64,000 nucleotides of DNA, taken from NCBI RefSeq assembly GCF_013761005.1, contig NZ_JACDUS010000003.1:62001-126000 (forward strand), given 5' to 3'. Shown here in pieces: positions 1 to 7,750 of the stretch. The notes beneath the pieces were generated by a model. The model was not told where the DNA came from. It searched no databases and saw nothing but the letters and a program-made list of their open reading frames with translations. The DNA comes from Desulfosalsimonas propionicica (GTDB lineage Bacteria > Desulfobacterota > Desulfobacteria > Desulfobacterales > Desulfosalsimonadaceae). A program made the position numbers and the translations under genes. The stretch's first letter is position 1, and each line of letters begins with the position of its first letter.

Positions 1-2
1 CT

Positions 3-416
3 TTTATCGAGGCCACGGGCATCAGTGAAAAATGGCTTGACAAAATGGAGCAATGGGGGATTATCACAAGCGAAAACCGGAGCGGAAAGCCGTATTATTC
101 CCAGGATGACGTGATCATCGGCAGGCTGCTGGTGGACATGGACGGCATCGGCATCGGCCCCAGAGACGGCTTTGATCCGGCAGAACTGCGCAACTTCACC
201 GACTTGTTCCGGGACCTGGTGGCCAGAAATGTCCAGCGGTTCATGGACCTGGGCTGGGAGCAGATGGCCCGGGGGGAGCTGCGTAAAAAAAGCAGCCAGT
301 CAACCGAGATCATGAGCCTGTTTTTTTATCACATCTACCGGAAAATGGTCAAAGAGCAGTACCGCCGGTATTTTCAGGAAATCGGAGAGCGCCGGAAGGA
401 TGAAGAAAACGAATGA
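3..416 (+). CDS. MerR-family transcriptional regulator, 3' part
   Basis: The reading frame is open from the window edge, so the start codon lies outside. The first visible residues (FIEATGISEKWLDKMEQWGI, then SGKPYYSQDDV) look like the winged helix-turn-helix of MerR proteins, followed by a helical C-terminal region of about 90 residues and no cysteine cluster typical of metal-sensing MerR proteins. The stop overlaps the start of the ABC ATPase by 4 bases (ATGA), so the two are translationally coupled and the regulator probably controls the exporter downstream. The family assignment is inferred from the partial sequence; the inducer is unknown. Confidence 0.6.
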   Translation, partial: FIEATGISEKWLDKMEQWGIITSENRSGKPYYSQDDVIIGRLLVDMDGIGIGPRDGFDPAELRNFTDLFRDLVARNVQRFMDLGWEQMARGELRKKSSQSTEIMSLFFYHIYRKMVKEQYRRYFQEIGERRKDEENE

Positions 417-1342
417 ATTCCCTTATTGAAGCGATAGACGTATATAAATCCTTCAACGGGGTCAAGGCGGTAAATGGTGTGGATCTGCGGATCCGCCCCG
501 GTCAGTTCACCGCTTTGCTGGGGCCCAACGGCGCAGGCAAAACCACCCTGGTGGAGATGATCGAGGGCATCCAGGCACCCGACCATGGGGAGATCAGGAT
601 TCTGGGAAGGCCGTGGAAGGGAAATGAACAATACCTGCGCCGGCGAATCGGGCTTTGCCTCCAGGAAACCCGGTTTATGGACAAATTAAGCGTATGGGAA
701 ACCCTGCGGTTGTTTGCCTCCTTTTTCGGCCTGGGCAAAGCCCGGGTAAAAGAGATTCTGGCCTTGTCCGGGCTGGCGGCAAAGCACAGCCAGCGGGTGG
801 TGCATCTGTCAGGCGGCCAGCGTCAGCGGCTGGCACTGGGCATTTCGCTGTTAAATAATCCGCAGGTGCTGCTGCTCGACGAACCCACCACGGGTTTGGA
901 TCCCAACGCCCGCCGGGAGATCTGGTCAATTTTGCTGGATTTGAAAAAAAACACCCGCACTTGCCTGGTGCTGACCACTCATTATATGGAAGAAGCAGAA
1001 AAACTTTGCGAGCACATCCAGATCATGGACCAGGGCAGGGTTCTGCGGGAAGGAAGCCTGCAGGATTTGCTGGAAGATACACAGGCGGAAAAAATCATCG
1101 AGTTTACCATCGACAATCCGGATCACGCCGGGCCGGAGCTTTTGGAAAACGCCCCGTTTGCCGTGCAGTGGGATTCGGTTGCCGGCCGGGGCACGGTGGC
1201 CATTTCCGATATCGAGCATCAGCTTCCGGTTTTTCTCGATTTTCTCAAAAACCGGGGGCTGCATCTGAAAAACATGGAGTGCCGGAGAAAGACCCTGGAT
1301 GATCTGTTTACCGAAATGACAGGAAGGCGCCTTCATGACTGA
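413..1342 (+). CDS. ABC transporter ATP-binding protein (ABC-2 exporter type)
   Basis: 309 aa ATPase expected to power the membrane partner encoded next. Walker A GPNGAGKTT is at about residues 37-45, the signature LSGGQRQRL at 132-140 and Walker B VLLLDEP at 152-158, followed by the H-loop in TTHYMEEAE. The C-terminal 80 residues are the extra domain common in drug or lipid exporters of the CcmA/DrrA type. It overlaps the regulator upstream by 4 bases and the permease downstream by 8 bases, which supports one operon. Substrate cannot be read from sequence; efflux of drugs, lipids or polysaccharide is possible. Confidence 0.93.
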   Translation: MNSLIEAIDVYKSFNGVKAVNGVDLRIRPGQFTALLGPNGAGKTTLVEMIEGIQAPDHGEIRILGRPWKGNEQYLRRRIGLCLQETRFMDKLSVWETLRLFASFFGLGKARVKEILALSGLAAKHSQRVVHLSGGQRQRLALGISLLNNPQVLLLDEPTTGLDPNARREIWSILLDLKKNTRTCLVLTTHYMEEAEKLCEHIQIMDQGRVLREGSLQDLLEDTQAEKIIEFTIDNPDHAGPELLENAPFAVQWDSVAGRGTVAISDIEHQLPVFLDFLKNRGLHLKNMECRRKTLDDLFTEMTGRRLHD

Positions 1343-2477
1343 GTCTGTCTTATCCCGGCACCAGATTTGTCATCTGTTTGCCGCCCATGCACGGGAGGTG
1401 ATTCGTGAGCCTGCGGTGATTTTCTGGGGGATTGTTTTTCCCATTCTCATTTCTCTGGGCCTGGGTCTGGCCTTTACCCAGCAAGGTGAAACCGTCTACC
1501 GCGTGGGCGTTGTCCTGGGCAATGCCGAAGTTCCCGGCAATGGCAGAGGGCTGGAAAGTTTTCTGGACAACAGGGCCGGGGATTTGGATTTGCCGGAAAA
1601 CCACAGCCCGGCCTGGCAGATGACCCTGGAGGACAGCCAACTGGGCACAACCCGGTTTGAGTTTGTCCGGACTGACTGGCAATCGGCCATGGTGGAGATC
1701 AAGCGGGGCAAGCTTAACCTGGTCATGAGCCCGGTGGAAAACAAAGGGATCCAATACCATTTTGACCCCCGCAATCCAGAGGCGGAATTGGCCTATCTGA
1801 AGCTTTCAGCTGCCGTGCAGGGCAGGGCGGAGGAAAGTGGGGGCGCCCGGGACCAAATCTCCCCCCTGACGGTGACCGGCACCCGGTATATCGATTTTCT
1901 GGTGCCGGGTCTGATCTGCATGAACGTGATGATGTCGTGCATGTGGGGCATCAGTTACGGAATGATTGACAAGCGCTCAAAAAAGCTGCTGCGCCGGATG
2001 GTGGCCACGCCCATGAAAAAATCTCATTTTCTCATGACCCTTATGGCGGTGCGCATCGGGATGAACCTGATCGAGGCGGTTTTGCTGTTTGTCTTTGTCT
2101 GCATAGTATTTGACATTGCCGTCCAGGGAAGCATCGGCGCTTTGGCGGCCTTGTTTTTTGCGGGAAATATTGCATTTTGCGGTATTGCCATTTTTACCTG
2201 TTCGCGCACGGCCAACACCGAGGTGGGAAACGGGCTGGTCAACGCGGTGGTCATGCCCATGGCTGTTTTGTCCGGGATTTTTTTCAGCTATCACAATTTT
2301 CCGGACTGGAGCATTGATTTTATTCAGATGCTGCCCCTGACCATTTTTCTCGACGGACTTCGGGCGGTGTTTAACGAAGGCGCCGGATTTGCCCAAACAG
2401 CCATGCCAACGGTCGTGCTGGCCGCCATGGGCGCGGTGTTTTTCTTCCTGGGGCTGCGGATATTTAAGTGGCATTAG
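1335..2477 (+). CDS. ABC-2 type transporter permease
   Basis: 380 aa membrane subunit. One transmembrane helix near residues 30-50 is followed by a large polar segment (about 55-185) and then a run of five or six hydrophobic helices to the C-terminus, the layout of the YhfB/YhgE-like ABC-2 membrane subunits with a big extracytoplasmic domain. The motif YIDFLVPGLICMNVMMS just after the polar domain is typical of this family. It follows the ATPase with overlapping ends. The last 14 bases overlap the convergent membrane protein gene on the other strand. Role: export partner of the preceding ATPase. Confidence 0.9.
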   Translation: MTESVLSRHQICHLFAAHAREVIREPAVIFWGIVFPILISLGLGLAFTQQGETVYRVGVVLGNAEVPGNGRGLESFLDNRAGDLDLPENHSPAWQMTLEDSQLGTTRFEFVRTDWQSAMVEIKRGKLNLVMSPVENKGIQYHFDPRNPEAELAYLKLSAAVQGRAEESGGARDQISPLTVTGTRYIDFLVPGLICMNVMMSCMWGISYGMIDKRSKKLLRRMVATPMKKSHFLMTLMAVRIGMNLIEAVLLFVFVCIVFDIAVQGSIGALAALFFAGNIAFCGIAIFTCSRTANTEVGNGLVNAVVMPMAVLSGIFFSYHNFPDWSIDFIQMLPLTIFLDGLRAVFNEGAGFAQTAMPTVVLAAMGAVFFFLGLRIFKWH

Positions 2478-3321
2478 GCCGTGTGCCGGGGTAGATATCA
2501 AGCTCTGGGTAGAGCCTGCGGGCGCAGTCCGGGCAGATGCTGTGGCTGAACTCGGCCTTTGAGCGGTGCTGGATATAGCCTTCAATGGGGTGCCATACAT
2601 CCCGGTCATCCCGGATCTTTTTGCAGGCTGCACAGATGGGTAGCAGTCCTTCGAGGCGCTGTGCGTGTTGTTCGCTGGCTTCGGCCCGGGCCTGCATCTG
2701 CTCGATGATCAAAAGCACCATACCCATGACCACCACCACGTGAAGTCCGGCCGGCAGTCCCACAGCCATGGGCCGCAGCCAGGAAAACTGCCAGATTACG
2801 GGTGCGCAGGCCGCATACACACCCCAGGCCACAAGCCCCCATCCGGCCATGCTCCGGCCGGCCTGCGATCCGCTGGAGGCCTGTTTTAAAATTATTTGCC
2901 CGGCCCATACAAATATAAGGGTTCGAAAGAGCATGATCAGAAAGAGTCCGCCAACCCGGTGCTGGGGCATGATCATCAGGCCAAAAATCCACATGGCGGC
3001 CAGGGCGCATCCGCCTGCAAAATGCCGCCGCTGAAAGGCTTTTCCCATAAAGCGGTAAATGCCCAGAACCAGGGCTGCAAATCCGATGATGTGCAAAAGT
3101 TCCCCCAGAAGGAAAAATTCCCGGTTCCAGTCCGTGATGGTGGCAGCCCAGGCAACAAATCCCGCTGCATTGAGAAAAAGCCCGGCAGCCCAGTACCCGG
3201 GCCCCGCAATTGCGCCGGCAACCCGGCGCAGGAACATCAGGCCCGCACCCATGCATACAAAGCAAACAGCCAGGGTCAGGTTGGATGCATAAATGGCGGG
3301 CAAAACAGTTGTGGTGCCCAT
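2464..3321 (-). CDS. Membrane protein with C-terminal CxxC-type sensor-associated domain
   Basis: 285 aa from the ATG at 3321, chosen because GGGAG lies about 8 bases upstream; the frame stays open further upstream but that part is not protein-like. Six or seven hydrophobic segments fill residues 10-215. The tail has two zinc-like pairs (ICAACKKIRDD and ICPDCARRLYPE) with the spacing seen in the short domain that often ends Desulfobacterota histidine kinases and sensor proteins. There is no kinase, GGDEF or receiver domain here, so it is either a stand-alone sensor or a remnant. It overlaps the end of the ABC permease by 14 bases. Function unknown. Confidence 0.72.
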   Translation of the reverse strand: MGTTTVLPAIYASNLTLAVCFVCMGAGLMFLRRVAGAIAGPGYWAAGLFLNAAGFVAWAATITDWNREFFLLGELLHIIGFAALVLGIYRFMGKAFQRRHFAGGCALAAMWIFGLMIMPQHRVGGLFLIMLFRTLIFVWAGQIILKQASSGSQAGRSMAGWGLVAWGVYAACAPVIWQFSWLRPMAVGLPAGLHVVVVMGMVLLIIEQMQARAEASEQHAQRLEGLLPICAACKKIRDDRDVWHPIEGYIQHRSKAEFSHSICPDCARRLYPELDIYPGTRPNAT

Positions 3322-3454
3322 TGTCCGGCTCCCGTTGGTTTTTTTTCTGTGCGACATAAAAAGACTTAACCGATAGCACAGGCAAAAGAACTTGGAAATG
3401 TTTTTGTGCTTATCGCTGCAGCAGTATTTTGCGGGTTTGGAGGAGGGAAGCCCG

Positions 3455-3810
3455 CCGGGCTTCCTTGGGGAGCCACGTCCAAATCGGATAATTCTGTTAA
3501 ACACCTTGGAAATAGCCTTTCGCATCGATCAGTCTTCGAGTTCAGAGGATATCCCGATAAAAACAATTGTTCCCGCTTGTTTCAAGAGAGTTGGCCATGA
3601 GCCGGGGAGGGGGTGGTTTGTTTGGCTGCATTGGCGCGGTTTCGGCAAAAGATCGGACCGGGGCTTTGGCGTCCGGAATTTTAAACTGTCTGAGGGCGAT
3701 GAGCCCGGGTTTTTAAAATTCCAGCCAAAGTCCCGGGACGATCGCCGAAAGCGAGCCGCAGACAAACAAACCGCACCCGACGCGGCTCATACGAAAACCG
3801 GAACAAGCTG
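3455..3810. repeat. Long palindromic repeat unit A, copy 1
   Basis: Bases 3555-3810 recur almost unchanged at 4165-4421, and weaker similarity extends left to the GGGCTTCC motif near 3455. Inside, the two halves are inverted copies of each other: CTTGTTTC...ATGAGCCG...GGTTTGTTTGGCTGC on the left pairs with GCAGACAAACAAACC...CGGCTCAT...GGAACAAG on the right, around an apex holding AACTGTCTGAGGGCGATG. No plausible gene lies here. It could be a degenerate mobile palindrome or a structured RNA; no coding function is visible. Confidence 0.8.
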
Positions 3811-3862
3811 ATTGTCCCGATGTTGTCGTCATGTGCCCTGCAATGGAAGTGGTGCCTTTGAG

Positions 3863-4066
3863 GGAAGGAAGCCCGGCGGGCGGGGGCGGATTTTTTCGCT
3901 CCTGAGCGTTTTTGCGGATTCAGCCGATGCCTCCGCCGAAATTTCAAAAACTCGGCCTGTCGGCCTCAGACAATTTGAAATTTTCCGGCTCCGGCATCGG
4001 CTGAATCTCTTCGCAAAAACGCTCAATGTCGCTTCAAAAACCCGCCCCCGCCCTCCGGGCTTCCTT
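3863..4066. repeat. Long palindrome B between the A units
   Basis: A roughly 200-base imperfect palindrome. Left arm motifs AAGGAAGCCCGGCGGGCGGG, GAGCGTTTTTGCG and GATTCAGCCGATGCC return in inverted order on the right as CGGGCTTCCTT, CGCAAAAACGCTC and GGCATCGGCTGAATC. Its apex, read on the minus strand, contains AATTGTCTGAGGCCGA, matching the apex of the flanking A units although the stems differ. Confidence 0.8.
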
Positions 4067-4421
4067 GGAAACCATTCCCAAGTTCGATAAGTCTGAAAAA
4101 CAAAGTGGAAATACCCTTCCAGACTGGTTCACTCTAAATCGGCATTCAAATTCAAAGGAACTCTTGATAAAAAACAATTGTTCCCGCTTGTTTCCAGAGA
4201 GTTGGCCATGAGCCGGGGCGGGGGTGGTTTGTTTGGCTGCATTGGCGCGGTTTCGGCAAAAGATCGGACCGGGGCTTTGGCGTCCGGAATTTTAAACTGT
4301 CTGAGAGCGATGAGCCCAGGTTTTAAAAATTCCAGCCAAAGTCCCGGGACGATCCCCGAAAGCGAGCCGCAGACAAACAAATCGCACCCGACGCGGCTCA
4401 TGCGAAAACCGGAACAAGCTG
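4056..4421. repeat. Long palindromic repeat unit A, copy 2
   Basis: Second copy of unit A. The 257 bases from 4165 differ from copy 1 at only a few sites, while the left 100 bases are clearly diverged, so the inner palindrome is the conserved part. Together with copy 1 and palindrome B it fills most of the 1.3 kb between the membrane protein (start 3321) and the helicase (start 4615). Apart from the helicase promoter near 4.55 kb I see nothing else in that interval. Confidence 0.8.
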
Positions 4422-4531
4422 CTTATGCCCTGGCTATGCCGATGCTGCCGTTTTCACGCCTCCTGCGGCGAAGGTGGCGGCTTGGCGGAAGAACGCCCTG
4501 TGGCCAACTTTAAGGGACCTGTATTTAAGGC

Positions 4532-4560
4532 TTGCACTAAAAGTTCAAAAATATTATGAT
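4532..4560 (+). promoter_or_regulatory. Sigma-70-like promoter for the helicase gene
   Basis: TTGCAC and TATGAT are separated by 17 bases and sit in an AT-rich stretch about 55 bases before the start codon at 4615. There is a weak GAGAG ribosome site just before the ATG. Confidence 0.6.
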
Positions 4561-4614
4561 ATAATTATAAATTTTTATCCTTAACCACATTTAACCACGA
4601 AAAAAAGAGAGTAG

Positions 4615-5979
4615 ATGAAAGAACGAAAAATGATGGACCGGACCGATGATCCGGCCCCCGAAGATGCCAAAGAAGAAGAAAAAGTCCGGCAAACCGCAGT
4701 CCCCGCACCAGAACCTTTCCGATTCGATGAATTTGACCTCCCGGAGCCCCTGATGCGCGCCATCAGCGACCTGGGATTTACGCGCTGCACCCCGATCCAG
4801 GGCGATATCCTGCCCGCGGCCCTGCTGGGAAAAGACGCCAGCGGCCGGGCCCAGACCGGAACCGGAAAGACCGCGGCATTTCTCATTGCCGTGATTTCAA
4901 GGCTCTGGAACCGTCCCCTGGATGAAAACCGGAAAAAAGGCACCCCCAGGGTGCTGATACTGGCACCCACCCGGGAACTGGTGATGCAGATCAGTGACGA
5001 GGCCGAACAGCTGGCCAAATACTGCGACTTAAAGATCCTGTCGATTTTCGGCGGCATGGATTACGTCAAGCAGCAAACTCAGCTCCGCCGGGAAGTGATC
5101 GATATTGTGGTGGCCACCCCGGGCCGGCTGCTGGATTTCCAGCGCCGGGGCGATCTTTTCCTTGGAAAGGTGGAAACCGTCATTATTGACGAGGCCGACC
5201 GGATGCTGGACATGGGCTTTATCCCGGATGTCCGAAAGATCATCCATTCCACACCGCCCAAGGACAAGCGCCAGACCCTGCTGTTTTCCGCAACCCTTAC
5301 CAGCGAGGTCATGCGCCTGTGCGCCCAGTGGACCAAAGACCCGGTGACAGTGGAAATCGAGCCCGAGCAGGTGGCTGTGGATACCGTGGACCAAGTGGTC
5401 TATATCGTGACGCTGGAGGAAAAATTCGGCCTGCTCTACAACATGATTGAAAAGCAGAGCCTTGAGCAGGTGCTGATTTTCTGCAACCGCAAGGATGAAG
5501 TGCGGCGCCTGACCGAGACCTTTTCCCGCTACGGGATCAACTGCGAGATGATTTCCGGGGATGTGGATCAGAAAAAGCGCATGTCCCGGCTTGCGGCCTT
5601 CAAGTCCGGAAAAATCCGGGTGCTGGTGGCAACCGATGTGGCCGGGCGGGGCATTCACATCGAGGGTATGAATCATGTGGTCAATTTTACGCTGCCCCAT
5701 GACCCGGAAGATTATGTTCACCGCATCGGCCGAACCGGCCGGGCCGGCACCCTGGGAACGGCGATCAGCTTTGCAGACGAGGGCGAGGCTTTCTATATCC
5801 CGGCCATTGAGGAGTACCTGGGCCGCAAGCTGGCCTGCATCGAACCGCCCGAGGAATGGCTGGTCATGCCCGATGCCCCGCCGCGCAAAAAACACCCCCG
5901 ATCAAAAGATGATCCCCGGGGCGGCGGCCAGAAAAAGGGCGGCTCCGGCCGGCCCCCAAAGCGGCGGCGCAGAAACTGA
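4615..5979 (+). CDS. DEAD-box ATP-dependent RNA helicase (RhlB/RhlE-like)
   Basis: 454 aa. All family motifs are present in order: Q motif (GFTRCTPIQ), motif I AQTGTGKT, Ia PTREL, Ib TPGR, II DEAD in [27 protein letters not shown]-like, [12 protein letters not shown] and [13 protein letters not shown] 35-residue acidic N-terminal extension precedes the core, and the C-terminus is a short basic tail ending in KRRRRN, usual for RNA-binding helicases. It unwinds short RNA duplexes in the cytoplasm, for example in mRNA decay or ribosome assembly. The [10 protein letters not shown]-type N-terminus is closest to RhlB, but the exact paralogue is uncertain. The gene stands alone, with a good promoter upstream. 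Confidence 0.94.
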   Translation: MKERKMMDRTDDPAPEDAKEEEKVRQTAVPAPEPFRFDEFDLPEPLMRAISDLGFTRCTPIQGDILPAALLGKDASGRAQTGTGKTAAFLIAVISRLWNRPLDENRKKGTPRVLILAPTRELVMQISDEAEQLAKYCDLKILSIFGGMDYVKQQTQLRREVIDIVVATPGRLLDFQRRGDLFLGKVETVIIDEADRMLDMGFIPDVRKIIHSTPPKDKRQTLLFSATLTSEVMRLCAQWTKDPVTVEIEPEQVAVDTVDQVVYIVTLEEKFGLLYNMIEKQSLEQVLIFCNRKDEVRRLTETFSRYGINCEMISGDVDQKKRMSRLAAFKSGKIRVLVATDVAGRGIHIEGMNHVVNFTLPHDPEDYVHRIGRTGRAGTLGTAISFADEGEAFYIPAIEEYLGRKLACIEPPEEWLVMPDAPPRKKHPRSKDDPRGGGQKKGGSGRPPKRRRRN

Positions 5980-5981
5980 TG

Positions 5982-6443
5982 CTATTGCTGGTACAGGGCG
6001 CTGTAAGCCCGCTCAATGCGGCTGCGGTGGCGGGCTTCTTCCCTGGCCAGTCCCACAAACACAAGGCTGATGGTGTCATCATCGCAAGTTTCCGCAAGCA
6101 GTGAATAAAGCTTTTCAGATTTGTCCTCCCGCTTCATGGCCAAAGCCAGGGCCTGCTTGAAGTCCATATCTGTGTCCGCATTGGTATCCGGGGCGATTTC
6201 AGCCAGGCCCATGTCATTGACCGGTTCCATGATCCGGCTGAAAATGCGCTCAAGTCCGCCTGTATCCAGGTTTTTCAGGGTGTCGCGATGATTTTGCTCT
6301 TCATGGGCAAAATCCATGAAGATTTGCTGCATGAAGGGGTCCGGCGCCTTCCGGGAAAGCTGGATGTAGAACTGGCGGGCTTCTTCCTCCCGTGTGACCG
6401 CAAAGTCGATAACTTCCGCAATGGTTTCAAACCCTGGCTTCAT
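5982..6443 (-). CDS. Ferritin-like / rubrerythrin-type diiron protein
   Basis: 153 aa, all-helical. Two Glu-His pairs of the ferritin-like four-helix bundle are seen: TREEEARQFY with HEEQNHRD in the first half and KREDKSEKLY with AREEARHRS in the second, spaced as in erythrin-vacuolar-iron-transport and rubrerythrin proteins. The C-terminal rubredoxin domain of classical rubrerythrin is absent. Likely peroxide or oxygen-stress protection or iron handling in an anaerobe. AAAGGA precedes the ATG at 6443. Its stop is 2 bases from the convergent helicase stop. Confidence 0.85.
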   Translation of the reverse strand: MKPGFETIAEVIDFAVTREEEARQFYIQLSRKAPDPFMQQIFMDFAHEEQNHRDTLKNLDTGGLERIFSRIMEPVNDMGLAEIAPDTNADTDMDFKQALALAMKREDKSEKLYSLLAETCDDDTISLVFVGLAREEARHRSRIERAYSALYQQ

Positions 6444-6524
6444 TAAACAATCCTTTCCTGTGATATACTTTTTCCAACCGCGATGTCATGATCAGTCTAT
6501 GGTATCCGGCCGGTATTTTCAATC

Positions 6525-6571
6525 CCATTGTGCAATGGTTTTCTTGACGACATTTTTTATATGATTATCAG
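6525..6571 (+). promoter_or_regulatory. Putative promoter and operator for the aldo/keto reductase
   Basis: TTGACG (6544-6549) and TATCAG (6566-6571) are 16 bases apart. Just upstream is a 14-base palindrome with arms CCATTG/CAATGG (6525-6538), suitable for a dimeric repressor or activator. Confidence 0.4.
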
Positions 6572-6611
6572 TATTGGTGTTGCATGAACCCCAATAAAAG
6601 GAGGCAGATCA

Positions 6612-7610
6612 ATGGAGTATACCAAGATTCACGGACTGGATCAAAAGGCCTCGCGCGTGGGCCTGGGCACCTGGGCCATCGGCGGCTGGATGTGGGGCGG
6701 CACAGATGAGGCCCAATCGGTGCGCACCATTCATGCGGCGCTGGACAAGGGCATCAATCTGGTGGATACCGCCCCGGTTTACGGCTTTGGCACATCCGAG
6801 CAGATCGTGGGCAAGGCCGTGGCCGAATACGGCCAGAGAGACCGGCTCATTCTGGCCACCAAGGTGGCGCTGCAATGGGATGACGCCCAGAAAAAGGTCT
6901 GGCGCAATTCCAGCCCTGAGCGGATCCGCAAGGAGATCGAAGACAGCCTCCGCCGGCTGCAGACAGACTACATTGACATCTATCAGATCCACTGGCCCGA
7001 TCCTGTGGTGCCCTTTGACAAGACCGCAGAGGTGATGGCAAAGCTCGTGGATGAAGGCAAGATCCGGGCCATTGGCGTCAGCAATTACACCGTGGAGCAA
7101 ATGGAGGCCTTCCGGGCAGCGGCTCCCCTGGCGGTCTGCCAGCCGCCCTACAACGTGTTTGAGCGGGCCATTGAAAACGATATTCTTCCCTATTGCATCC
7201 AGAGCGGCATTGCCACGCTCACTTACGGGGCTTTGTGCCGCGGGTTGCTTTCCGGAAAAATGACAGCGGATCAGCAGTTTGACGGAGATGATCTGCGCAA
7301 GGTGGATCCCAAGTTTAAATCCCCGAGATTCGCTCAGTATCTTGAAGCGGTTAAACAATTGCAAAACCTGGCCGAGAAGAAATACAGCAAAAAGGTCCTT
7401 CATCTTGCCGTGCGCTACGTGCTGGACAAGGGTGCAAGCGTTGCTCTCTGGGGCGGCCGAAGGCCGGAGCAGATGGAACCCCTGCCGGATATTTTCGGAT
7501 GGCAGCTGGCAGAAGAAGATTTTGCTGAAATGGATCAGATCCTTGCCCAGGCCATTTCCGACCCGGTGGGACCTGAATTCATGGCCCCGCCGGCGCGCCA
7601 GTCAGAATAA
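6612..7610 (+). CDS. Aldo/keto reductase
   Basis: 332 aa TIM-barrel NAD(P)H oxidoreductase. The catalytic tetrad is visible: Asp in NLVDTAPVYG, Tyr in the same motif, Lys in ILATKVAL and His in IYQIHWPD. Family motifs GVSNY and the barrel start SRVGLGTWAIGGW are present. AAAGGAGG lies before the ATG. It probably reduces aldehydes or ketones in the cytoplasm; the substrate cannot be told. The sucrose synthase gene starts 140 bases downstream on the same strand, so a sugar-related substrate is possible but speculative. Confidence 0.93.
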   Translation: MEYTKIHGLDQKASRVGLGTWAIGGWMWGGTDEAQSVRTIHAALDKGINLVDTAPVYGFGTSEQIVGKAVAEYGQRDRLILATKVALQWDDAQKKVWRNSSPERIRKEIEDSLRRLQTDYIDIYQIHWPDPVVPFDKTAEVMAKLVDEGKIRAIGVSNYTVEQMEAFRAAAPLAVCQPPYNVFERAIENDILPYCIQSGIATLTYGALCRGLLSGKMTADQQFDGDDLRKVDPKFKSPRFAQYLEAVKQLQNLAEKKYSKKVLHLAVRYVLDKGASVALWGGRRPEQMEPLPDIFGWQLAEEDFAEMDQILAQAISDPVGPEFMAPPARQSE

Positions 7611-7750
7611 AATCCCGGGGCACGGCCGCGCAATTTGTTCTTGACGGATCGGTTTGCACCCATTATGGCATCAAGGGAATGCAGGGGCCTGAAAATCCGG
7701 CCCCTGCAATAAAAAAGCAGGCCGGCACGGCATTGCAAAAGGAGGCGCCC

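Noticed and set aside
3392-4513. Several open frames of 60-140 codons on both strands
   Set aside because: They follow the repeated palindromes, lack ribosome sites and have proline/arginine-rich compositions unlike real proteins here; the same frames recur simply because the DNA recurs.
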